This document shows positions 56,789-64,000 of a DNA stretch of 64,000 bases, piece by piece; the stretch's first letter is position 1, and each line of letters begins with the position of its first letter. The DNA comes from Dictyophora rubrovolvata (lineage: Eukaryota > Basidiomycota > Agaricomycetes > Phallales > Phallaceae). The position numbers were made by a program, and so were the translations under genes. The stretch covers positions 620,001 to 684,000 of the forward strand of contig CP114119.1 of NCBI GenBank assembly GCA_029959195.1, read 5' to 3'. Under the pieces are notes generated by a model. The model was not told where the DNA came from and ran no database searches. It worked only from the letters and a program-made list of their open reading frames with translations.

Positions 56789-59078
56789 ATGTCATACCCT
56801 TCCAAATACAACGAGCAGTCTGACCGTTTCGACGTACCTTTGGAAGCCCCCCCTTTTGAGGACTTCCAAAGTTACTTCGAAGCTCGACTCTCTCAACTCC
56901 CTCAAACAACTGGTCCACCTTTCCCCTCAGGCTCTAAACGTCCTCAGCAGCAATTTCCATCTATCCAATCAGCCTTTGGCCCAAATTCATGGTACTCACT
57001 GGCAGACGCGTCGTCGTCTTCGAACTCCCGCCCCATTTCAGGAACTTATTCGTTTCCTTCGAGCTCGCGAACATTAGACGTGTCACCTTTGGGTCTCTTT
57101 TACGAGCCAAATACCTCTTCACAAAACACGCATCCGCCACCGTTTGTGCCTTCAACTGAGGATGATTATACCTTTCTTGCAAACTTAGATCCCTCGCTTC
57201 TTGACACGGATATTATCAATGGTAAGCCATATACCGAATTGTTCTTTCATTTATTAAACGCTTTTAGTTGTGAACAACTCCTCATTATCATACATTCCCG
57301 AGCCGGTCGGACACGGCTCTTCTCCCTCAAGAAAAAGACCCCGTGCAAATGAAGCACCCGAATCTAATAACGCGTCGATCGACGCGTTTTCGAATCTTAA
57401 ACGCCGTAGATTGTCTACTAATGGTCACCAAACCTTACCCAGTACGTCATAAAAAGCGTTTTGAGCGCGATCTCATTCATTGACGCGTTGTTGTCTCAGG
57501 TGTTCCTTCAACAAATGCTTATAACAACAGCAACAACAACTACGTTATGACAAATACCTTCAATGACTTTTGTAAGTGACAATTACTTTTATATTTTATA
57601 TTTTTGGATGTTGAGTACAATATTCTTCGACGTATTAGCCTTACCGGCTTCAACCTCTCATGCCAATACTACGACGCTTTCACCAACCCCTTATCCAAAT
57701 TCCCAAATATTTCACGGTATGTCTACGCCCTGTTTAAAATATATGTTCATCTTTTGACGCGTGTCCAACAGACGTACCTACTCATTCCGTCCCCCTTCTG
57801 CCTAATACTTCTTCAGTTCTTCTCCCGCCTCTTCATGTGGGTGCGACTCAAGCTAGTCCCACTGCCTCTTACAGAACGGCGATCGATAACAATGCATGGT
57901 GGAATCCAAATGTGGACTTATACGCCCCTCTCGTCAACCTTTCGCCTCCCCCTCCTGTTGCCATTCCATCCACCTATTTGCCTGGAACTCAATTTTATCC
58001 AAATGCTTATGCGGGAAATGGAGGCGTAGTCGAATACACATGGGGATTAAATGGCAATGGAAACGGAGATTTATATAATGGTCGGTCCTACTTCCATTTT
58101 ATTCTAAGCCTTTGATTGAACTATCATGTGTAGCCGCAGGGCCCTCTCAGGCTGATGCGCTCCCATTGTCATATTTCACGCTCTCCGATGCGGAAAATGG
58201 ACCTCTTGATTGGACCGCGGGTCTGCTAGGTCCAGAACACTTTTATAACACCACTTGTAAGTGTTTTTCATTTCATTAGTGATTTTGTTGAATTGACGAA
58301 TTGTTGTGTATAGCCGTTGCTCCGGCTGCATCGTCATCAGTTGTTGTTCCGCCGTTTTTGGAACAATATCACACGAACGCGGTTGCAAACAGTAAGTCTC
58401 AGCTTTATTTTATATATGAACAGTCAGAATGACAAGGCCATATAAGATGCAACCAACTCGAGTGTCGTCGACATTCGTCAACACTCGATACCGACCACAC
58501 AGATCTCGACGAGAGGACATGTCGCAAATGTGACTATGCCCAACGCTCAGGTGCCTTCGACATCGGGGGCACCAAGTGTTGATCCTCTTACGATCACATA
58601 TGAAATTATCGAACCCATCCCGCCTTCTTCCCCTTCCCCGATCTGCAGCCCCAAGCGTAAACGTAAACCCACGCTTTACCCAGATGAAAAGCTATGGCTT
58701 CGTAGAGGTGATGAATTTGTTTGCCGCTACAAGGGACCGGGCTGTCCCGAGGGCTGTGCACAAAAGTCAGATACGCCACGAAACTTAGGTCGACACATGC
58801 GTAAGCACGCTAAAACTGAGGCAGGCATGCAAGATCTTTCACCCAATGAAAGAGTGGCAATCAACGGCATGCCCGAGGGACTGCTGAGGGTGAAAGCGGC
58901 ATGTAAACTCCCCCGTGCCAAACTGCATCAGTGTGCATTCTATCGTGAACATGGCCGTCGCTGGGTCGTGATGACGATGGAGCGGGAGGATAATTTGGAG
59001 CGGAAACACAACGACTCAAACCACGGTCTTGATCAACGACAGTCCCGTCCGCAGAAGAAGCGAAAAAAGAAGGTTTGA
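56789..59078 (+). CDS. Putative zinc-finger regulator, Ser/Pro-rich (632 aa)
   Basis: Eight exons join in frame: 56789-57221, 57268-57441, 57500-57571, 57639-57716, 57772-58080, 58134-58256, 58314-58391, 58447-59078. Start MSYPSKYNEQSDRFDVPLEA. Most of the protein is low-complexity Ser, Pro, Asn and Thr, with a basic patch (SRKRPRANEAPE, LKRRRLSTN) that could be a nuclear signal. The C-terminal part reads SPKRKRKPTLYPDEKLW, then FVCRYKGPGCPEGCAQKSD, TPRNLGRHMRKHAKTE: a C2H2-like finger with an extended Cys loop and H-x3-H. It ends in a lysine-rich tail (RPQKKRKKKV). A DNA-binding transcription factor is inferred; targets are unknown. Confidence 0.75.
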
Positions 59079-59781
59079 TCACCGTGTCTTTGGATCGATG
59101 TCAAGAGCGTCTTTGTCAGATTTATCTATATTCATTAGTTGTTTCTCTTTTGATTTACTGTCAGTGTGTAGAATAATATCAGCAATCATGTACCAACACA
59201 TAGCATCATGTATTTTCATTTTAGCATACCGTCCTGTACCAACGATATACCATTTATTCCCATCCTCTGTATTCATATGTGCCTCTTCATCGCTGGCCGT
59301 GATAGAAACAACAAAAGAGAGACGCTCCAGTTTGAGCACAATAAGATCGCCTTATATATACGTTTGCATCGAAACAAAAAAAAAACAAGGGCTCAAAGGG
59401 CGTGTGTAGTCGTGTATCGATCGTTTACTGCCCTTTTGTAGCCTTTGTCATGCCGAGCCGGCGGTCACGTGCCTAGATTGAGTAATCAAACGCCAGCACA
59501 TTCCGACGCTCACTCTCTTGAGTCTCTTCGTGCTCTATCCTACTATCTACTGCTTTTTAAAGGTCATTGTAAGCCGTATGATCCCAGGATCGCGGATTAT
59601 GAAGAAATACGAGTCGTTTCTCTCGATGGTCTGTCTAAAATATTTCCTACTGAATTTCTGGAACGACGATGTCAAAGCACAGAACGGGAAGCAACTTGAT
59701 GACCTGACCCTAGAAAACTTTCTCAAGTAATTCTGGACGTCGTACGTCACGAAGGTGTCGCTCAAGGACGACAACTGGTTC
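59079..59781. other. Intergenic / unassigned
   Basis: Short frames near 59445-59735 are open but match nothing recognisable. Confidence 0.35.
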
Positions 59782-59939
59782 ACTGGTTCTTAAACTTGGC
59801 AGTGATTGTTTTGGATGTAGCAGTAGGTCCCGGGGCAGACTTGCTCGACTAACTGGTTCTTTAACTTGGTAGTGCTTGTTTGAAAGGTGTTCGGGCTGTC
59901 TGGATGTGGCAGTGGGTCCCGGGGCAGACTTGCTCGACT
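59782..59939. repeat. Two-copy tandem repeat
   Basis: 'ctggttcttaaacttggcag' to 'ggggcagacttgctcgact' occurs twice, about 70 and 86 bases long. The second copy has about 18 extra bases (gaaaggtgttcgggctgt) in the middle. Confidence 0.75.
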
Positions 59940-59995
59940 GGAATTGGAGCTCAGCATGTATCATACGAATTGACAGCGAGAACTTTGTGGCCGCG

Positions 59996-60436
59996 ATGGT
60001 TAATCACACCAAGCCGAAACCTCTAACCCTACCTGTGTACACAGGAACAACCTTGAACCGGTCCTTGGCCTCCGCGGCATTTTCCTCCGTTGTTATCAAT
60101 CAATCGCACCGGTGGTTCCATTCCTTTGTTAGGATTGTTAGGTCCGAACCATACCATCTCGAGGCACTTGACTGGACAGTGTACGGACAACAAGTGACAC
60201 AATCGCTAGCACCTTTTGTAGCTCTGCATGTTGAGGAAACAGAACCCGACGAATTGATTTTTGGTCCCAGAGCTCCCAATCTGTTCATCATCTCGTCCGA
60301 CAAGCCAAACTCGCCACATAGCACATATTTTACATTGAATAACTCTAACGACAACGAATCATTAACAATCGTACCACTCCTTCCGTTTCAACACCCGTTG
60401 TACCTGTCCCTGCATATGGTGCAAATTTCCAAATAG
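59996..60436 (+). CDS. Orphan ORF, 146 aa, possibly one exon
   Basis: First in-frame ATG at 59996 (MVNHTKPKPLTLPVYTG). Reads SLASAAFSSVVINQSHRWFH, WTVYGQQVTQSLAPFVALHV and SDKPNSPHSTYFTLNNSNDN. No family recognised. The frame is open further upstream through the tandem repeat. It abuts a kinase-tail fragment starting at 60439, so both may belong to one decayed gene. Confidence 0.3.
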   Translation: MVNHTKPKPLTLPVYTGTTLNRSLASAAFSSVVINQSHRWFHSFVRIVRSEPYHLEALDWTVYGQQVTQSLAPFVALHVEETEPDELIFGPRAPNLFIISSDKPNSPHSTYFTLNNSNDNESLTIVPLLPFQHPLYLSLHMVQISK

Positions 60437-60438
60437 TC

Positions 60439-60692
60439 ATGACGGACTTGCTAGCTCGATTCTCTTCTTTCTTCACGCAATTCTTTGACCATTGTCGATC
60501 CCTTGCATTCGAAAACAAACCGGACTATACACACTTCAAAGAACTTCTTCGACAGGCAATGGGGGGAAATGGTTGGATGATTGGTGGGTTCCTGGAGAAC
60601 GGGGCACGCTTTTACCGGATGAGTATAAGCTCCAGGAGAGGTTCGTTGAACCCGTGCCGCGTGCGTCGCCGTCAAAAGACTTTACGAGTGTA
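60439..60692 (+). pseudogene. Casein-kinase-1-like C-terminal tail, fragment 1
   Basis: TDLLARFSSFFTQFFDHCRS then LAFENKPDYTHFKELLRQA matches the end of CK1 kinase domains (the 'CRSLxFxxKPDYxxLxxLxR' region). The continuation DDWWVPGERGTLLPDEYKL is in another frame, so the piece is shifted or needs an intron. The N-terminal kinase lobes are absent. Confidence 0.6.
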
Positions 60693-61171
60693 GTCGTTGC
60701 TTTGTTTTTGTCTCTTTGTGAATTGCTTTTAAATGTTTTCATTAGCTATGTTATTTAATGCTGTGGTTTTATTGTCACATTGCGGTGTTCACGTACATAA
60801 TGTACTAGGTCTGCTAATAGTGAGCCACTAACGACTCGGGTTACTTCGGTCTAATCGATCGGCAAGAAAGTTCCGCTCGGCAGCGCCACGCAATAGAATG
60901 GGCGGTTGGGCTTGCGAAGATACAGAGAACTTTTTATTTTCATTTCTCTGTTTCCTCTCCCTGGTGTTTCGGTGTTTTTTTGATCAAGAACATATCCCAA
61001 AAAAACATATTATATTTCACTTTTCCTTGGACTTCAAATAAACGAAGACTTAAAACGCTTCGTCTGCTCACTCTTTAAATCAAAAATCATTCGCAACACC
61101 TAGTACACAAGGTCGTCGCTACTTATCAACTCACATTCAACGACGCTCCGACTCGGTGCGCCAGCGACATT
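60693..61171. other. Intergenic between kinase fragment 1 and the orphan ORF
   Basis: Nothing recognised; T/A-rich, possible promoter of the 61172-62488 frame. Confidence 0.35.
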
Positions 61172-62488
61172 GTGACTTGCGCTCTGCCCATTGCTAACAT
61201 AAGTCAACACGACCACCCTGCGAAAGAGACCCCCCTCAAAGAGTCTTCTGACGACGAACCAAGTTGTTACCTGTTTAGAAGTCCCGTTCCACCATCCATA
61301 TATCCTTTCATCACAAATCCTGACGAGACCCTCTCTCTGTTGCTTGAAATCAACGCGTCTCTACCTCCTTTGAAACGACTTCCGATGGAAATACTGCTCC
61401 ATGTGAACAAGGAATTGCATCGGGAGAATGCATTGTGGAAAAAGATTAGAGCCATCTGGACACCCCTCATCGAAAACGATGACTCTTTCAGAGATGTTGT
61501 TCGTATACCTTGGGCCACCTTTCCTCAAAGCGGAGCTGGACCTGGACACGATGCAAAGAAGCAGCTGCTCTCCCCCCACAAGAAATCTCTCATTCTTTGC
61601 CGATTTGCCGTCATACTATTAAAATGCTTTTTCCCTGAAATCCGTATCGGGACCCATTGTCAACAATCACCACTTTGGGCGGCAGTGCTTCGACACAATC
61701 AAACCGGTCTGTTTCTCTCGTTTACGGAACTCGAATGGAACGTTAGTGCGAATCATCAAGTTTTTTGCGACAGAGCTGGTCCAGGCTCGTCTTTCAAGGT
61801 TAAAGATATTGCTGCACAGCTTGACTTACAAGGAGTCTTCTCTATGGATGCCGTCCGACTACTAAATGCATTCACTGAGACGGTTGACCGAGGTCGACGC
61901 ATGGCTTATTACCATCCCGTTGCAGATGCAGATCTTCCGACGAGCGATGAACGCTATATTGCAGCCCCCACCGATATTCCAATACGCTTCACTGGGGAAG
62001 GTGGTGATGAGGACGGAGATGGTGCTGAGGACAGAGATGGTGCTGAGGACAGAGATGGTGATCAGGGCGATAGTGATGGAGACTTTCATAAGGCACGTCG
62101 TATATGGAAGGCGGACGATAATTGGGATTATCCTATAACAGCTTTGGATCCAGATGGGAACTGCACTCTTCTTCAAGACCTGAAATACGACATCCAATCT
62201 AGAAAAATCGACTGCCTAAACGGGACGATAGATCCAACCGCCGTTATTTCTTCAGGGTTACTTCTTTATTGTCTTTTACGTGCCTTCTGTCTCCAACGAT
62301 GCGGGAAAGGTGATGTTAACAAGTTATATCCGACAAATAGTGTTTGGCAGGTCCGACTTGTTCATCGCCGGACCGAAAGTTATCTCGTTTTCGTGGATGA
62401 TCGTGGTCTGTTTGATATTCGAGCTGGTACAGACGTAAAGATTATTATGAGCGACATAAAAGTCTTAGTCGAGTCACTTTTGCGGTGA
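61172..62488 (+). CDS. Orphan ORF, up to 438 aa, unknown
   Basis: One long open frame ending at TGA 62486-62488. The frame starts at a GTG; the first ATG is at 61385 (MEILLHVNKELHRENAL, giving 367 aa), so an upstream exon is possible. Landmarks: PSIYPFITNPDETLSLLLEI, LFLSFTELEWNVSANHQVF, an acidic tandem (EDGDGAEDRDGAEDRDGDQG) around residues 280-300, and CLLRAFCLQRCGKGDVNKL. No known domain. The acidic repeat comes from a short DNA repeat. It is flanked on both sides by CK1-like tail fragments, hinting that a kinase-linked gene was duplicated around it. Confidence 0.5.
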   Translation: MTCALPIANISQHDHPAKETPLKESSDDEPSCYLFRSPVPPSIYPFITNPDETLSLLLEINASLPPLKRLPMEILLHVNKELHRENALWKKIRAIWTPLIENDDSFRDVVRIPWATFPQSGAGPGHDAKKQLLSPHKKSLILCRFAVILLKCFFPEIRIGTHCQQSPLWAAVLRHNQTGLFLSFTELEWNVSANHQVFCDRAGPGSSFKVKDIAAQLDLQGVFSMDAVRLLNAFTETVDRGRRMAYYHPVADADLPTSDERYIAAPTDIPIRFTGEGGDEDGDGAEDRDGAEDRDGDQGDSDGDFHKARRIWKADDNWDYPITALDPDGNCTLLQDLKYDIQSRKIDCLNGTIDPTAVISSGLLLYCLLRAFCLQRCGKGDVNKLYPTNSVWQVRLVHRRTESYLVFVDDRGLFDIRAGTDVKIIMSDIKVLVESLLR

Positions 62489-62628
62489 GGTCCATGCATT
62501 TAAAAGTTCATATGTAATGCATGTGATGTCGTAGTTGGCTGCTCCAGTTAGCGTGAACTCGGTTCTCGCTTTTCCGAAGACGAGTTTTCTTTGGCGGAAC
62601 TGCGAGACCTCAGGCGACATATCCTCCT

Positions 62629-62955
62629 GTGCTGCTGAATCCCGATATACCGTCGAAGCTGAAAGAGATTGGAACCATGAAGCAAGGCAAGCCCATAACG
62701 GACTTGTTAGCCCGATCTCCCCCTTTCTTCGCCCAATTCATTGGGCATTGTCGATCCCTTGCATTTGGGGAGAAACCAGACTATGGATATCTCAAAGAGC
62801 TTCTACGACGGGCGAAGAGGGAACATAGTTGAGAGCACGACTGGAATTATGATTGGTGGGTCCCTGGAGAACGGGGTACGCTTCTGCCGGATGAGTATAG
62901 GTTCGAAAAGGAGTTCATTGAGCCGGTGCGCCACCGTCAAAATACTTTATGAGAG
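62629..62955 (+). pseudogene. Casein-kinase-1-like C-terminal tail, fragment 2
   Basis: LNPDIPSKLKEIGTMKQGKP, ITDLLARSPPFFAQFIGHCR, SLAFGEKPDYGYLKELLRRA, then after a frame change YDWWVPGERGTLLPDEYRF. It is the same segment as fragment 1 but slightly longer at the 5' side. A stop follows KREHS in the first frame. No catalytic lobe is present. Confidence 0.6.
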
Positions 62956-63108
62956 GTGTTGGTATCGGAGTGTCTGACGGACACGGAAATTAACTCTTGC
63001 ACCGCCGCCAGTCAGGGCGGACACAAAGTTCTTCAAATTTAGTGCACACGTATGTATAAATAGACATATATCTTTGGTTGATAACCACCTCATAGGACAA
63101 GGTTGGAG

Positions 63109-64000
63109 TTATGCGAGGGAACCCATCGTAAAGAAGTGTGCCCATAAATCTCCAGTAGGGGAATGGACGGGACCCCCTTTGCCCCTACGCTTAAACCCCA
63201 TAGAAAGGTACTTCTTAACATTCTCCTCGGGTGCAGTTACCAGCCCAATGAATGTTCCTTCAGCTTTGGCCTGGTAAAATATGGCTCATTCGGATTATAA
63301 TTCAGACGGTATCAAGAAACGGACCTTGTTAAACATTGCCTTCACAATCGCGGTTGCATATCCTTTCCCTTGATGCTTGGGGTGTGTGCCCAACTCATGA
63401 CACCACCAACGCCTTGCAATCTCCTAATATGACTTTGTAAAGAAGAAAATTATTCACTAGATAAATCGTATGCACCTCTTTCGTAAAGTGGCTTTCATCG
63501 AGTTTCGTCACCTCTTCTATATACTGTGTATATTTAAGTTCTGAATTATATCGATGATGAGCAAAAAAATGACACAAACCGTTTTGCTCCGCCAATATTT
63601 GGTTTCATCACTGAGTTTCTCAAAATATGTGTTATATCCGAGTGCACGTTGCTCTTCGCTGTTAAAAGGAAAGAAAACGAACGAGGTATTTAGCGGTATT
63701 CTTACAAGCATACCTTCCAAATAGCTGATTGCCATTGCCAAACCAACAACCAACGCTTACGATCTTCTCGTCTGACCCTTTCCCAATTGTGACGATATAA
63801 ACAACCCCTTCGAATAGGGATGCCCGTACGACGGCCATTTCGAGGTCAGGAAGAAGACTCCAATTGCCGCCAACAAAAGCTTTTGCTGTTATGTCTGATT
63901 CGGGGTGTCGGATAACGGAACATATGTCCCCAGAATGACACGGAGCGACGATTAACACTTACCTCCATAGTAAGCATCCGTGAGAAAATCCACTATTTCT
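63109..64000 (-). CDS. GNAT-family N-acetyltransferase, copy 3 (runs off right edge)
   Basis: Stop TAA at 63109-63111; the start lies beyond the window. Reads KAFVGGNWSLLPDLEMAVVR, SVGCWFGNGNQLFG, ALGYNTYFEKLSDETKYW, RRWWCHELGTHPKHQGKGYA and DLWAHFFTMGSLA. It is closer to copy 2 than to copy 1 by eye. The CoA loop is intact, although W/L and A changes near the end distinguish it. More of the family may lie to the right. Confidence 0.75.

Noticed and set aside
1-64000. CRISPR arrays, bacterial operons or prophage
   Set aside because: The DNA is eukaryotic with introns throughout; no regular spaced repeats were seen.

Overview
The window is genomic DNA from a filamentous basidiomycete, most likely an Agaricomycete. 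Genes are split by many 45-70 base introns with GT..AG ends. Several proteins belong to families expanded in mushroom-forming fungi: DUF6533 membrane proteins, a 7-TM family, UstYa-like/DUF3328 proteins and multi-domain AAA+/helicase P-loop proteins. The retroelements are Ty3/gypsy chromoviruses. No species is assigned.

Layout. (1) 1-17.6 kb is mostly conserved genes: the edge of a DUF6533 protein, a degraded F-box/LRR-like gene, a 7.5 kb gene joining a ZNFX1-type SF1 helicase to tandem CbxX/CfqX AAA+ modules, the AMPK gamma subunit (SNF4), an SSH4-like SPRY/PPxY membrane adaptor and isopentenyl-diphosphate isomerase. (2) 18.5-31.5 kb is an accessory block. It holds a GNAT acetyltransferase, a tandem array of five related 3-exon genes for small secreted peptides (four intact by reading, one broken), a But2-like membrane protein, two UstYa-like proteins, a 7-TM protein, a 116-base near-perfect palindrome and a second GNAT copy. 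(3) 32-55 kb is a nest of retroelements: a truncated chromovirus, solo and broken LTRs, an unfamiliar element carrying small related ORFs, and a nearly complete 9.1 kb Ty3/gypsy element with near-identical LTRs inserted just after the start codon of another element's gag-like gene. (4) 55-64 kb has a 632-aa zinc-finger protein gene, two broken casein-kinase-1-like tails around an orphan ORF, and a third GNAT copy running off the right edge.

The main candidate for something new is block 2. Four intact paralogues share one plan: a signal-peptide exon, an acidic linker exon and a short C-terminal exon with a related but variable 'core' (ELGPLVPAL-type in two, LTDAEALT-type in the other two). All introns are phase 1. 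They lie beside two UstYa-like genes, the oxidase family of fungal ribosomal peptides (RiPPs) such as ustiloxin, and beside GNAT genes. I infer a RiPP-like or secreted-peptide cluster. The cores have no Tyr, Phe or Trp, so any chemistry would differ from the known aromatic cross-linked products.
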